A DNA stretch of 64,000 bases from JBAOHV01 sp037045265 (GCA_037045265.1 JBAOHV010000002.1:1-64000); one strand, 5' to 3'; counted from the first letter of the stretch, positions 25,606 through 35,979 are shown. A program made the numbers and translations. The notes: generated by a model from the letters alone, not told the origin.

Positions 25606-27745
25606 ATGGACGATCAGCCGGAGCAGGGGCGCACTGTCAGAGTCGACGCTGGGGGCTGGGGGCTCACCCTGGTGGTCGACGAGTCGTCGGTCCTGCGCCA
25701 GGTCGGGCTCGGCCCCGACGGGCACGAAGCGACGGTCGATGTCGAGGCGCACTGGTACCCCCTGGCGTTTCCCACCTACGGCGAAGGCGACCCCTACCTC
25801 CCGGCTCCGCTGCGAATCACGCACGACGACGGCACGCTCACGACTCGGTTGACGGTCAGGTCGATACGCCGCGACGAGCGGTCGGACGGTGAGCGGATCG
25901 TCATCACGCTCGCGGACGAGTCCGTCGGGTTGACGGTCGACATGCACATCCGTACCCACCCGGTGTCCGGTGTCGTCGAGCAGCACCTTGTCATCCAGCA
26001 TGACCAGGCCGGGCCCGTCGTGTTGCACGACTACGACTCGATCTGCCCGCTGCTGCTCGTCGCCGAGACGGCCGAGCTCGTGCAGTTCGGTGGTAGCGGG
26101 TGGGCCGACGAGTGGCGCTGGACCACCCAGCACGTGGGCCCGGGAACCACTTCGCTCACCAGCCTGGGTGGGCTGCAACCTCATCTCCAGCGAAGCCCGG
26201 TCGCCCTGCTCTCGCCCAACGGTCCGGCAGGTGAACGCGATGGCGACGTCATCGGCGTGTCAGTGGCGTGGGGTGGAAACACACGGATCGACCTGGACGT
26301 CAGGCCGTCGGCGCAACCCGACGCACCGCGTTCTCTGCGGTTGCGCGCCGGTGCGAACCCGTACGGCGCCCAGTACGTGCTCGACCCGGGGGAGAGCTTC
26401 GTCACCCCCGTCGTCGCCTGGACGTGGTCTGAGTCGGGTCGCCAGGAGCTGACCCGCCGCTTCCACGACTGGACACGAGCCCGCGTCGTGCGTGACCCCG
26501 AGAGGATCCGCCCGATCGTCGCCAACAACTGGGAGGCGACCTTCTTCGACTTCGACCAGGACCGCATCGTCGATCTGATCGGTCGTTCCGCTGCTGTTGG
26601 TGCCGATCTGTTCCTGCTCGACGATGGTTGGTTCGGCACGACCTACCCACGCGACGACGACACGACGAGCCTCGGCGACTGGGACGCGGATCCGGCCAAG
26701 CTGCCCGAGGGGCTTGCTCCGCTCGCCCGTGCGGCGGTGGATCAGGGGATCGGTTTCGGCATCTGGGTCGAACCGGAGATGGTCAACCCGGTCAGCGACC
26801 TGCACGCGCAGCACCCTGACTGGGTGTTGCGCGACCGCCGTGACCCACGTCTTCACCGCAACCAGCTCGTGCTCGACACGCTGCAACCCGAGGTGCGTGA
26901 GTTCGCCGCCCGGGCGGTCGACCGTGCGCTCGCCCATGATCCGGCGATCACCTATGTGAAGTGGGACGCCAACCGTCCGATCACCGACCCCGGCTCGTCG
27001 GCGTTGGGGTCGGACCGGCAGGCGAACGTGTGGGTCGATCACGTGCTGGCGACCTGGGACCTGATGGACGAGGTCGCACGTCGGCACCCGGACGTGCAGA
27101 TGATGCTCTGTGCCTCCGGTGGCGGGCGCACCGACCACGGGACGCTGCGCCACTTCCACGAGTTCTGGACATCGGACAACACCGACCCGGTGGCGCGCAT
27201 ACGCATGCAGTGGGCATGCGGCCACTTCTTTCCCGCTTCGACCATGGCAGCGCACGTGACCCGATGGGGTGAGCGACCGCTCGGCTTCGCCTGTGCGGTG
27301 GCGCTGTCGGGTCGCTTCGGTTTCGATCTGGATCTGAGCGGGCTGTCCGTCGATGATCTCGCTGTCTGTCGGCGTGCCGCGGACTGGGCGCACAGGACCC
27401 AGGACCTGGTTCAAGTGGGCGAGCTCATCCGTCTGGTGTCTCCGGTCGAAGGGGACGGGTCCCGTGCGGCGCTCGCCTTCATGGCGCCGGATCGTTCGCG
27501 CCGCGGTGGCCGTCGCCTACCAGCTCGATGAACCGAATGGTGCCGGCCCCGCGTTGTCGCTGACCGGCCTGGACCCGACATCCCACTACGAGGTGATCTC
27601 GACCGACCTGAGCGGCCGACCCGAGTCGCTCGGTTCCAGAAGCGGTGCCGATCTCAGCGATCCCGGCATCGAGTGGCCGCTGACGGCCGGTCTGACATCA
27701 CGCTGGTGGGAACTCCGTAGGGCGCCTGAACGAGGCGAGCTTTAG
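25606..27745 (+). CDS. Alpha-galactosidase, GH36 family, one frame break
   Basis: About 712 residues when repaired. It has an N-terminal beta-sandwich, a central barrel and a C-terminal beta domain. Motifs are NNWEATFFDF, FLLDDGWFGTTYPRDDDTTSLGDW and GFGIWVEPEMVNPVSDL. The nucleophile Asp is in YVKWDANR and the acid/base Asp in WTSDNTDP. The frame breaks near 27500; removing one base continues into AVAVAYQLDEPNG and the stop at 27743-27745. It hydrolyses terminal alpha-galactosides such as melibiose or raffinose. No transporter is adjacent. A hairpin directly after the stop ends the transcript. Confidence 0.92.
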
Positions 27746-27778
27746 GTCGGCGGCACATGGGGCCAGAACCGCCGACCT
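27744..27778 (+). terminator. Hairpin terminator after GH36
   Basis: A perfect 10-bp stem AGGTCGGCGG/CCGCCGACCT with a 15-base loop begins inside the stop codon of the alpha-galactosidase gene. It lies between convergent genes and may serve both. Confidence 0.65.
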
Positions 27779-27819
27779 GTGACCAGTAGACCAACCGCGG
27801 TCTGACTTGTCAGCGCCAG

Positions 27820-27851
27820 GGCGAGGTTCGCGGCGAGAACGTCGCCTCGCC
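27820..27851. terminator. Second hairpin between the convergent GH36 and TetR genes
   Basis: GGCGAGG (27820-27826) pairs with CCTCGCC (27845-27851). It sits 22 bases past the TetR-like gene's stop, so it may terminate that transcript. Confidence 0.45.
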
Positions 27852-27873
27852 GACCAGATTTACCGCGCGGGTG

Positions 27874-29102
27874 TCAAAAACCTGGCAGGAACCTGAGTGC
27901 GAGCGAGGTGAGCTCCGCCGGCGGAGTGCGTTGGCGTGTCGCCCCTTGACCGAGAACGGTGTCGATCAGGAGATCGGCAACAGCTGCATCACCGGGCAGA
28001 TCCGTCAGGTCACCCACGGCATCCTCGAACAAGGCGCCGAGTGGAACCAGCAGCCTCATGTCGAGCTCCCGAGCCGGACTGTTCATCGCAGCCGACTGTC
28101 GTTCGTGCAGCAGCGCGAGCGGCGCAGTGCGGATCCGCCGAGGTGCAACGAGCCAGCTCGTACACGCCGTCGGTGAGGACCACCTCGGGTCCCTTCTCCT
28201 GACGGCGGCCGAAGGCCAGGGTGATCTGCGGAACGTGACGGGCGAAGGACCGCGCGGCCAGGTGGCGAACGGTGACCGCCCAGGGGGTCAGGTCCGCCAG
28301 ATCGATGCCCAGGTGGACTGCGATCTGGGTGAGCGTGACGTCCTCGAACCCATCGTGGAACATCGACGCGGCGCGCTCTGCCAGCTCGGATTCGCTTCCG
28401 TCCGTCCGGAATCGGTCGGGATCCAGTCCGGCGCTCAGCTCCCCGAGGGCGGTCGGACTCTGCTTCGGTGTGGTGATCACGGTCAGCAGCCCGACGATCA
28501 TGTCCGCTGCAAGGTCCGGCCGGATCCGTTCCTTGTCGACCATCCAGCGGTGCAGCAGCCCCTCGGCGATCGCTTCGATCACCTCGGTCACCTCGACGAG
28601 CTCGAACGGCTCGACCAACTGGCGGTCTGACACCTCGAGCGTCCGGGCGTAGATGCCACCGAGAGACGCGGTCCAGCGTTCGAGGATCTCCTTGACCAAT
28701 GGCCGTGCCACCTCGTCGTCAGGGGCGATGGCGATGGATCGCAGGATCCGCTGCTCCAACTTCACCTGACCGGGGGAGGTGACCGCCGCCCAGTTCATGC
28801 TTGCCGCCGCATGGGCTGCGGCTGCCAGGCCGTCGTCGCAGGCGGACCGCAACAGCTCGTCCACGACTTCGATCGGTATTGCGCTGTCGTCCTCGTCGAG
28901 GTAGCGCACCATCGCCAGGCCCAGCTCGCGCATCGTCGGGAAGTGGTAGCTGATGGCGGAGGGCGTCAAGTCGACCGCAGCGGCCAGCTCGCGGCAGCGT
29001 GACCCCGCCGAGCAGGGCTTCTGCGCCCTTCTGCTCGCTGAGCGCCCACGCTGCCTCGAGAATGCGGCGACGCGTCGCTTCGCCCTTCGGTGTCCCGGTC
29101 AC
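27874..29102 (-). CDS. Tandem TetR-like transcriptional regulator, two frame breaks
   Basis: About 409 residues once repaired, twice the usual TetR length. The first DNA-binding domain is at the N-terminus (EATRRRILEAAWALSEQKGA, then VTLRELAAAVDLTPSAISYHF). A ligand-domain-like helical region follows. A second TetR-N-like segment appears around residue 240 (LAERAASMFHDGFEDVTLTQ, IAVHLGIDLADLTPWAV) with another helical tail. Frames change near 29000 and 28120; removing one base at each gives TLRELAAAVDL and CAAALLHERQSAA. The GTG start has GGAGGG upstream. The target is unknown. Confidence 0.75.
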
Positions 29103-29153
29103 TCGCCCTCCCTCCGCCGGGGAGCTTACGAGTGACCGGGACCTGAGCGGCGT

Positions 29154-29602
29154 TCAGTCGCCCTTGTTCGCGCCGCGGCCTTCGTTCACGAACCGTGTGA
29201 TCCGCTCGGTCGAGTCGGCAACCATCGCGTCGATCACCGTCTGCTTGTCGACGCCCTTCTCCTCGGCGACCTCGGCGATCGTGCGCCCGTCACGCAGCTC
29301 GACGGCCAGGTCGGCCACCGACATGCCGAGTGCTTCGGCAGCGGGCTCGAGCATCATCTTGGCTGCGTGACGCCGACCCGGTCCACGTCGATGTTCGCTC
29401 CCGCTGTTCTCGTTGGACTGACCGCTGTTCTCGTTGGACTGACCGCCGTTCTGCTGTCCGCCGGCTGTTCGACCGTCGTCGTGGTGGACTCGCCCTCGGC
29501 GCCCACTGTGCTGGTCCCGCCCAGGATCAACCCGGCGGCACCTCCGCCGAGCAGCCCGACCGTCATCGCCGCGGCAGCAGCCTTGGTTCGCATCCTGTCC
29601 AT
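29154..29602 (-). CDS. Exported small protein with GQSNENS repeats, one frame break
   Basis: About 149 residues. An N-terminal export signal (KAAAAAMTVGLLGGGAAGLILGG) is followed by a Thr-rich linker and a 7-residue repeat GQSNENS in two copies (21-base DNA repeats at 29403-29444). The C-terminal helical domain reads MLEPAAEALGMSVADL, ELRDGRTIAEVAEEKGVDKQ and TVIDAMVADSTERI. The halves are in different frames, with the change near 29455-29470. This is the one break that needs a base added rather than removed. It follows a response regulator and histidine kinase on the same strand and may be an output or ligand of that system. Confidence 0.65.
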
Positions 29603-29671
29603 CTTCGTTCTCCTTGCTCGAAGGCCGAGGGCCCAGCGCCTCTCGACACGTCAACCTTCGACCTCCAGGTT

Positions 29672-31045
29672 TCAGCCTTCGTGTGGCGAAGGTGAAGGTT
29701 CGGTGAGAGCTGCGCCGTCGGCCGGCAGCGTGAACCCGACGATGGCACCGCCATCGGGACGGTTGCGGGCGTCGACCGAGCCACCGTGGCGCTCGACTAC
29801 ATCTGCGACGATCGCCAGGCCGAGCCCGGACCCGGGCCGGCTTCTCGAGGACGATGCGCGGTAGAAGCGATCGAACACGTACGGCAGGTCGGCTGCTCCG
29901 AAGCCCGGTCCGCGGTCCGACACCTCGACGTGTCCCTGGCGACAAGTCACCTGCACGGGACCGCGGTCGTCGAACTTCAGTGCGTTCTCGATCATGTTCC
30001 CGACGGCGTGTTCGAGTGCGAGCGGCTGACCGGGTACGACCGAGTCGTCGAACTGGACGGCCACCTCGCGGCCGGTGCGTGTGGCAGCGTGGGCTGCGAC
30101 ACGGTCGACCAGCGGTCCCAGCAGCACCCACTCCCGGACCTCGTCGTCGCGACGGTCCGTGGCGAGCTCGACCACCTCGTCGATCAGCCTGGTCAGCTCC
30201 TCGGTCTCGCTGCGGAGGTCGGCCAGGAGTTGCTCCCGCTGGTCCGTCGACAGCCCGGCGCCGACGGACAGCGTGTAGATGTTCGTCCTCAGGCTGGTCA
30301 GAGGTGTGCGTAGCTCGTGGCCAGCGTCCTGGACGAGGCGGTGTTGATCGGCCTTGGAACGTGACAGCGCGGTGAGCATCTGGTTGAAAGCTGCTCCCAT
30401 CCTGCCCGTCTCGTCGTTTCCCGACACCGGCACGGCGACGTCGAGGCGGCCAGTGGCCGCTACCTGCTCGGCCGCGCCGGTCAGCTCGACGAGCCTGTGG
30501 GTGAGCTGTCGTGCGAACAGCCAGCCGATCAGAGCCGTGACGAAGATGACAGCTCCCGAAGCAAGCAGTATCCGGGAGCGGAGCTGTTCGAGGAGGTGCT
30601 CCGACTCGGTCAGAAGGCGCGCGACCTGCAGCGCACCGCGCCGTCCGGAGCCGCGGTCACCGCCGACGGTGAGCATCCGTGCCCGCTGGCCGTCGACGAC
30701 CACATCGCGAGTCACCTGCCGGGGCTCGCTCGCCCCGGCGATGGCCCGGTCGAGGGCGCTGACGGGGAGCTCTGATCCGATCGTCCCGAACCTGTCGCCC
30801 TGTCGGTCGAGCAGTTGGAACATGGTGTCGCTGTCGGCCACGAGGTCCCTGCGCCCCGCCTCCTGGGCACCCATTGCCCGCAGAGCCCGGGACCCGGCGA
30901 GGTTGGACGCTGTCATCTCGAGAGAGTGGTCGATCTGATCGCCCATCTGCTCGGCGGTCGTCCTGTAGGCGAACACGCCGATGGCCAGGGTCGCCGCGGT
31001 GGACAGGGCGACCAAGCTCAGAACGATCTTGGCTCGCAGGCTCAT
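29672..31045 (-). CDS. Sensor histidine kinase, MprB/BaeS-like
   Basis: 457 residues. A transmembrane helix at 7-27, a periplasmic sensor loop of about 125 residues and a second helix (ILLASGAVIFVTALIGWLF) lead into a HAMP domain (RQLTHRLVELTGAAEQVA). Then come HisKA with the phosphorylated His in VQDAGHELRTPLTSL and HATPase boxes NMIENALKF, DRGPGFG and GSGLGLAIV. It autophosphorylates in response to an envelope signal and passes the phosphate to the regulator encoded six bases upstream. Confidence 0.95.
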   Translation of the reverse strand: MSLRAKIVLSLVALSTAATLAIGVFAYRTTAEQMGDQIDHSLEMTASNLAGSRALRAMGAQEAGRRDLVADSDTMFQLLDRQGDRFGTIGSELPVSALDRAIAGASEPRQVTRDVVVDGQRARMLTVGGDRGSGRRGALQVARLLTESEHLLEQLRSRILLASGAVIFVTALIGWLFARQLTHRLVELTGAAEQVAATGRLDVAVPVSGNDETGRMGAAFNQMLTALSRSKADQHRLVQDAGHELRTPLTSLRTNIYTLSVGAGLSTDQREQLLADLRSETEELTRLIDEVVELATDRRDDEVREWVLLGPLVDRVAAHAATRTGREVAVQFDDSVVPGQPLALEHAVGNMIENALKFDDRGPVQVTCRQGHVEVSDRGPGFGAADLPYVFDRFYRASSSRSRPGSGLGLAIVADVVERHGGSVDARNRPDGGAIVGFTLPADGAALTEPSPSPHEG

Positions 31046-31051
31046 GGAAGC

Positions 31052-31738
31052 TCAGTCGGCCCGCAGCGTGTAGCCGACGCCGCGCACCGTGTGGATCAGC
31101 TTGGGTTCGTGCCCGTCGTCGAGCTTGCGTCGCAGGTAGCTGATGTAGACAGCCAGGTTCTTCGAGTCCGGTCCGAAGTCGTAGTCCCAGATCTCCTCGT
31201 ATATCCGGGAGCGACCGAGCACCAGGCCCTGGTTCACCATGAGCATCTCGAGCAGGTCGAACTCGGTGCGTGAGAGCTCGATCTCGTCGTTGCCGCGCCA
31301 CACACGTCGTGCGCTGGGGTCGAGGCGGAGGTCCGCCACCTGGAGCTGCACCTGATCAGCGTCGGTTGCCGGCCGGGATCGGCGCATGAGCGCCCTGATC
31401 CTGGCCATGAGCTCCGCGGGATCGAACGGCTTGGCGAGGTAGTCGTCGGCGCCAGCGTCGAGCCCGGCGACACGATCCGACGTCTCGGTCCTGGCTGTGA
31501 GCATCAGGACCGGTGTTCGGTCCGCCTCGGAGCGCAGGACCCTGCACACGGTCAAGCCATCGACCACCGGCATCATCAGGTCCAGCACGAGCAGGTCCAC
31601 CGCTCCACGGCGGGCGGTCTCCAGTGCTTCGGCCCCGTCCACCGCTGTCGCAACCCGATAGCCCTCGAGCGACAGCAGTCGCTCCAGCGACTCGCGGATG
31701 GCGCGGTCGTCGTCTGCGACCAGGATGTGGGCGGACAT
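31052..31738 (-). CDS. OmpR/PhoB-family response regulator, MprA-like
   Basis: 228 residues. The receiver domain has the acidic pocket VADDD, the phosphoacceptor Asp in LLVLDLMMP, Thr in MLTARTE and Lys in DYLAKPF. The winged helix follows with LSRTEFDLLEMLM and the closing VYISYLRRKLDDG and TVRGVGYTLR. It is the first gene of a regulator-kinase-exported protein operon. A TACGGT box six bases before its ATG suggests leaderless expression. Confidence 0.96.
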   Translation of the reverse strand: MSAHILVADDDRAIRESLERLLSLEGYRVATAVDGAEALETARRGAVDLLVLDLMMPVVDGLTVCRVLRSEADRTPVLMLTARTETSDRVAGLDAGADDYLAKPFDPAELMARIRALMRRSRPATDADQVQLQVADLRLDPSARRVWRGNDEIELSRTEFDLLEMLMVNQGLVLGRSRIYEEIWDYDFGPDSKNLAVYISYLRRKLDDGHEPKLIHTVRGVGYTLRAD

Positions 31739-31744
31739 GCGTTC

Positions 31745-31750
31745 ACCGTA
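31745..31750 (-). promoter_or_regulatory. Candidate -10 box TACGGT for the response regulator
   Basis: On the minus strand TACGGT ends six bases before the ATG at 31738, with no Shine-Dalgarno sequence. It fits a leaderless mRNA. Confidence 0.5.
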
Positions 31751-31874
31751 CGGCGCCGACGGACGTACCGGTACGTCGAGTCGAGGGTTCCCACCGAACT
31801 CTCACCAGTCCTCGCCGGGGTCGGTGCCGGTGTGCCATCCTGCACGGCACCGCACGTCCACGACCAGGGGGAAC

Positions 31875-33072
31875 ATGGGCGACAGCCGAGGCACCGCCAC
31901 CCGCGACATCGATCTGCTCGACGGCGACTTCTACGTCAACGACCCATACCCCACGTACGCCTGGATGCGGGAGAACGCGCCTGCATACTGGGACGCCACC
32001 AACGAGCTGTGGGGGATCTCGCGCTGACGACGACATCGTCTCGATCGAGAAGCGCAAGGACGTCTTCATCAACTCCGACACCGAGAAGGGTGGCTACCGG
32101 CCGAACCTGGCGGCGGACCCGGCGATCATCGGGCTCGACGATCCCTTGCACCAGCAGCGTCGCAACCTGGTGACTCGTCGCTTCACCCCCCGCGTGGTGG
32201 CCGGCTGGGAGGATCACATACGCGAGGTCGTCACCCGTCTTGTCGACGATGCCCTTGCTCACGGAGGCCCGGTCGAGATCGTGAACGAGGTGGCAGCACC
32301 CCTGCCGGCCGAGATGATCGCCCTGCTGCTCGGCTTCCCGCTCGAGATGCGCCCGAAGCTCCAAGAGTGGTCCGAGCGCACCATCGCCATGGGGGGCGGC
32401 CCGCGGTACCTGACCGAGGAAGGCATCACCGCGGCCATGGAGTTCGCGGCGGCATCCGCGGAGCTATACGACGAGAAGCTGCGCTGTCCGGCCGACGACG
32501 TGATGACGGTTTGGACCCAGGCGGAGATCCCCGGCCACGAGTTCGGCGTCGACGAGGCGATCTCGGACTCGCTGCTACTGCTCGACGGTGGGGCAGAGAC
32601 GACCCGGACGGTCATCGCCCGCATCATCGTCGAGATGGCTCGTCAGCCCGAGCAGTGGGAGCTCCTGCGTGGCGGTGCCGACATGTCGGTCGCGGTCGAG
32701 GAGTTCGTGCGGTGGGTCACCCCTGTGCACAACATGTGTCGGGTGGCGAACCGTGACGTCGAGGTCGGAGGCAGTCGGATCAGCGCCGGTGAGCAGCTCG
32801 TCCTGATGTTCTCGTCGGCCAACCGCGACCCGTCCCACTTCGACGATCCCGACGTCTTCGACGTGACTCGCACACCCAACCACCACCTGTCGTTCGGCTT
32901 CGGCACCCACTTCTGCCTGGGAGCGTCGCTCGCCCGTCTCGAGATCCGTCTCCTGTTCGAGGAGCTGCTGGAACGAGTCCGTGGGTTCCGCGTCGTTCCC
33001 GGCTCGGTCGAGGAGATGCCGAACGCGTTCGTCTACGGGCTCCGCTCCGCCCACGTCGAGTTCGTCCGCTGA
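31875..33072 (+). CDS. Cytochrome P450, one frame break near the N-terminus
   Basis: About 399 residues, a soluble class I bacterial P450. The N-terminal 49 codons (LLDGDFYVNDPYPTYAWMRE) lie in one frame. After a break near 32022 the rest follows with the I-helix DGGAETTR, the ExxR-region EEFVRW, and the heme ligand Cys in FGFGTHFCLGASLAR. Removing one base gives LWGISADDDIVSIEK. It inserts oxygen into an unknown substrate using ferredoxin partners that are not encoded nearby. The ATG is preceded by GGGGGAAC, a weak ribosome site. Confidence 0.92.
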
Positions 33073-33102
33073 GCACCACTGACTCGACGGGGGCGCTGCT
33101 AG

Positions 33103-33108
33103 TAGGGT
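33103..33108 (+). promoter_or_regulatory. Candidate -10 box TAGGGT for a leaderless ATG start
   Basis: TAGGGT ends seven bases before the ATG at 33116, and no ribosome-binding sequence lies between. Confidence 0.5.
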
Positions 33109-33115
33109 CATCGCC

Positions 33116-33793
33116 ATGACCACGACGCAGCGCCCGCGTCCGCAGCGGCCAAGCGCCCCGGCCCCCAACCCCGTCACGCGAGGGACCATCCTGGTCCTCG
33201 TCGCTGTGGCGCTCGGTGCGGTCCTGTTGATCAAGGGCGGCGGAGTCGGGTTCGACAAGGCCGACACCTCGCTGTCCATAGAGTCCGACGGCGGTTCGTC
33301 GACCGACGCGACGACGACCACCACCACCGAGCCGCCCCCGGCGACGAGTGTCGCCCCCTCAGCGCTCAAGGTCGTGGTTCTCAACGGTGCCGGCATCAAC
33401 GGATACGCGGCCAGCGCTCAGCAGTTCCTGGGCGTCGCTGGCGGGTACACGGGAGCCACGGCCGCCACCGTGGCGACCCAGGTCCAGACGACGTCTGTGT
33501 ACTACGCGCCCGGCTACGAAGCCGACGCCGCCGCCATCGCGAAGCTCCTCGGGCTGGACGAGTCGGCGGCCCAGCCGCTCCCCGAGGGCACCCAGCTGGC
33601 CCGCAACGTGGCCGATGTGCCGACGGACACCAACGTGGTCGTGGTGCTCGGCCCGGACGTGCAGAACGTGCTGGCGAGCTCAGGGGCGACTGACGCCTCA
33701 GCGACGACAGTCGCAGGGGGAGGCGGCACGACGACGTCGGCTCCCTCCGGCTCCGGTTCAGGCTCGTCTGGCACGACCACGACCGCTGACTGA
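33116..33793 (+). CDS. Membrane-anchored LytR C-terminal (LytR_C) domain protein
   Basis: 225 residues. A short cytoplasmic Pro-rich start, one membrane helix (ILVLVAVALGAVLLI) and a Thr-rich linker are followed by a LytR_C domain: LKVVVLNGAGINGYAASAQQ, TSVYYAPGYEADAAAIAKLL, then VVVVLGPD. A Ser/Thr/Gly tail closes it. LytR_C modules are found alone or behind LCP ligases at the actinobacterial cell wall; the role is unknown. The downstream trehalose phosphatase reading frame begins inside its end. Confidence 0.82.
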   Translation: MTTTQRPRPQRPSAPAPNPVTRGTILVLVAVALGAVLLIKGGGVGFDKADTSLSIESDGGSSTDATTTTTTEPPPATSVAPSALKVVVLNGAGINGYAASAQQFLGVAGGYTGATAATVATQVQTTSVYYAPGYEADAAAIAKLLGLDESAAQPLPEGTQLARNVADVPTDTNVVVVLGPDVQNVLASSGATDASATTVAGGGGTTTSAPSGSGSGSSGTTTTAD

Positions 33794-34553
33794 GCTCCCC
33801 GACACCCTGATCGGTACCATCAGGGCCTCGCTCGCCGACGCTCTCGTCGCCACTGACTTCGACGGGACGTTGGCGCCCATCGTCGACGACCCGGGGGCCG
33901 CCCGGGCGGTCGACGGCGCCATCGAGGTTCTCGCCGAGCTGAGCACCCGGGCACGTGAGGTAGCTGTCATCTCGGGCCGCCCGCTCGACTTCCTGCGAGC
34001 CCGGGTACCCGACTCGGTGACGTCCGTCGGGCTCTACGGTCTGGAGGCCTTCAGGTCCGGTGAGCTCGTGAGCGACCCTGACTCGTCGCGCTGGCGCAAC
34101 GCCGTTGCAGCTGCCGTCGCTGGCGCGATCGACGCCGTTGCCGCTGGCGTGCAGGTCGAGGACAAGGGCATGTCGCTGACACTCCACTATCGGCGGCGCC
34201 CCGAGGCCGGCCCCGAGACCGAGCAACTGGCGCTCGAGCTCGGTCGCCGGACCGGCCTGTCGGTGCGCCCGGCGAAGATGAGCGTCGAATTGCACCCCGA
34301 CGTTCACACGGACAAGGGAACGGTGCTGCACTGGCTGGCCGGCGGTCACGACGGACCAGTGGTGTTCATGGGCGACGACGTCGGCGACCTAGCCGCGTTC
34401 GGGGCGCTTGCGGAGATGGCCGGACAGGGTCGGCGGACCCTCGCCGTGGCGGTGCTCGGTGAAGAGACGTCGTCGGAGGTGTCCGCCGCCGCCGACCTGC
34501 TGGTGGACGGCCCGTCCGGCGCCCTCCGGGTGCTGAGCGAACTGCTGGGCTGA
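33786..34553 (+). CDS. otsB: Trehalose-6-phosphate phosphatase
   Basis: A HAD-superfamily phosphatase that converts trehalose 6-phosphate to trehalose. Motif I is VATDFDGTLAPIVDDP, then AVISGRPLDFLRARV, GLYGLEAFR, KGMSLTLHYRR and the late VFMGDDVGDLAAFGAL. About 255 residues. No ATG, GTG or TTG precedes motif I in this frame. The coordinate given is an in-frame CTG at 33786 overlapping the stop of the preceding gene, so the start is uncertain. It is convergent with otsA (five bases apart). Confidence 0.88.
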   Translation: MTELPDTLIGTIRASLADALVATDFDGTLAPIVDDPGAARAVDGAIEVLAELSTRAREVAVISGRPLDFLRARVPDSVTSVGLYGLEAFRSGELVSDPDSSRWRNAVAAAVAGAIDAVAAGVQVEDKGMSLTLHYRRRPEAGPETEQLALELGRRTGLSVRPAKMSVELHPDVHTDKGTVLHWLAGGHDGPVVFMGDDVGDLAAFGALAEMAGQGRRTLAVAVLGEETSSEVSAAADLLVDGPSGALRVLSELLG

Positions 34554-34557
34554 CTTC

Positions 34558-35941
34558 TCAGCCAGCAGCGGCGATCTGGTCGGCGAGCCAATCGGCGGGT
34601 GTACGCGCCGCGGCTGCCGTCGCCAGTCGGGAAGCCCGCTCGCGGTCGATCGGCGGGTGACCGGTCGAGCGCCGCGCCGATCGCCCGTGCGGTGGCCGAG
34701 AGGTCGAAGGGGTGGATTCCGTCGGCACCGTCGGACAGCTCGTGGTACGCACCCGCCTCGGTCGAGAGGACGAGCTGACCGTCGTTGCGGTTGACTAGCG
34801 GCCCCTCCTTCGCGACCAGGTTCAGCCCGTCGCTGACGGGATTCACCACGAGAACGTCGTAGCGGGTCAGCGCCGCGACCGACCGTGGGTAGTCGTCGTC
34901 GGTCTCGAGGTGCACCGGTGTCCAGTCAGTGGTGGCCCAGCGGTCGTTGACACGTGCAGCAGCTGCGCGGACCTCGTCGCGGTAGAGCGTGTACGCGGGA
35001 ACCGTCTCGCGTGACGGATAGCAGCAGGCCAGGAAGACCACCGTTCCGCGGAGATCGGCGCGTTCTTCGAGCAGGAGGTCGTAGGCATCGAATCCGCGGA
35101 CGATGTTCTTGGACAGCTCCATGCGGTCCACCCGCAGGATCAGACGGCGATCACCGACCAACTCGTCGATCGCCTCGATGGCGGTCACGCAGTCCTGCGA
35201 GGAAGCGGTCGCCCTCAGCGCAGCCGCGTCGCTCGACAACGTCGATGCGAACACCCGCGGGCTCGCGTCCCGGGGCCACATGGAGGCCGACTCGAGGAAG
35301 TTCGCGCACCAGGCGTCGGTGTGGAATCCGCAGGCGTCGTGGCGGGCGAGCCCACCGAGGAGCTCGTCGTGGGCCGCAGGGGGCAGCACGCGTACGCCGT
35401 TCGCTCCGGCGAACGGAGTGTGGTGGAAGTGAACCAGGGACAGGTCAGGTCGCCGTTCCCTCACCGCCGGGGCCAGCAGCGTCAGGTGGTAGTCCTGCAC
35501 GAGCACCACCGCCGAGTCCGGGGCGAGCTCGACCACTGCATCGGCGAAACGATGGTTCACACGGCGGTACGCAGCCCAGGCATCCCACCAGGCGTCGGTG
35601 TAGGAGGGCGATCGTGTCCGGTCGAAGATCGCGTGGTGCACGAACCACAGGGTCTCGTTGCTGATCACGTCGTAGGCCAGGCGGTGATCCTCGGGGTCCA
35701 GGTCGAGCAGGTGCGCCGAGAGGTCCCCTGCGCTGGTGACCCCCTCACGTGCCGCCACACGGTCGGCCTCGTTGAGCGCGGCTGCGATCCACGTCGCCCG
35801 GCCGGACTCGACGAGCGGTGCGAGCCCGGAGACGAGGCCGCCGCCGCCACGACGTGCAACTGGTCGTCCCTCGATGAAATGGTGGGTCAACGGTCCACGG
35901 TTCGATGCGATGACGACCGGGCGGTCCTGTTTGTCAGGCAT
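34558..35941 (-). CDS. otsA: Trehalose-6-phosphate synthase (GT20), one frame break
   Basis: About 460 residues. It joins a sugar nucleotide (UDP- or GDP-glucose) to glucose 6-phosphate. Seen are VIASNRGPLTHH at the start, GGGGLVSGLAPL, VQDYHLTLLA and VHFHHTPFAG. RVDRMELSKNIVRGFDAY and NPVSDGLNLVAKEGPLVN follow. The last about 35 codons are in another frame: removing one base near 34650 joins SPADDRERASRLA to the end DWLADQIAAAG. It is divergent from the glycerate kinase gene with a 38-base gap holding both -10 boxes. Confidence 0.93.
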
Positions 35942-35948
35942 CGCCCCG

Positions 35949-35954
35949 ACGATA
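35949..35954 (-). promoter_or_regulatory. Candidate -10 box TATCGT for otsA
   Basis: On the minus strand TATCGT ends seven bases before the otsA ATG at 35941, consistent with a leaderless transcript. Confidence 0.5.
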
Positions 35955-35965
35955 GAGCAGGCCCC

Positions 35966-35971
35966 TACGCT
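35966..35971 (+). promoter_or_regulatory. Candidate -10 box TACGCT for the glycerate kinase gene
   Basis: TACGCT ends eight bases before the GTG at 35980. Together with the otsA box it gives two back-to-back promoters within 38 bases. Confidence 0.45.
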
Positions 35972-35979
35972 TCGATGCC

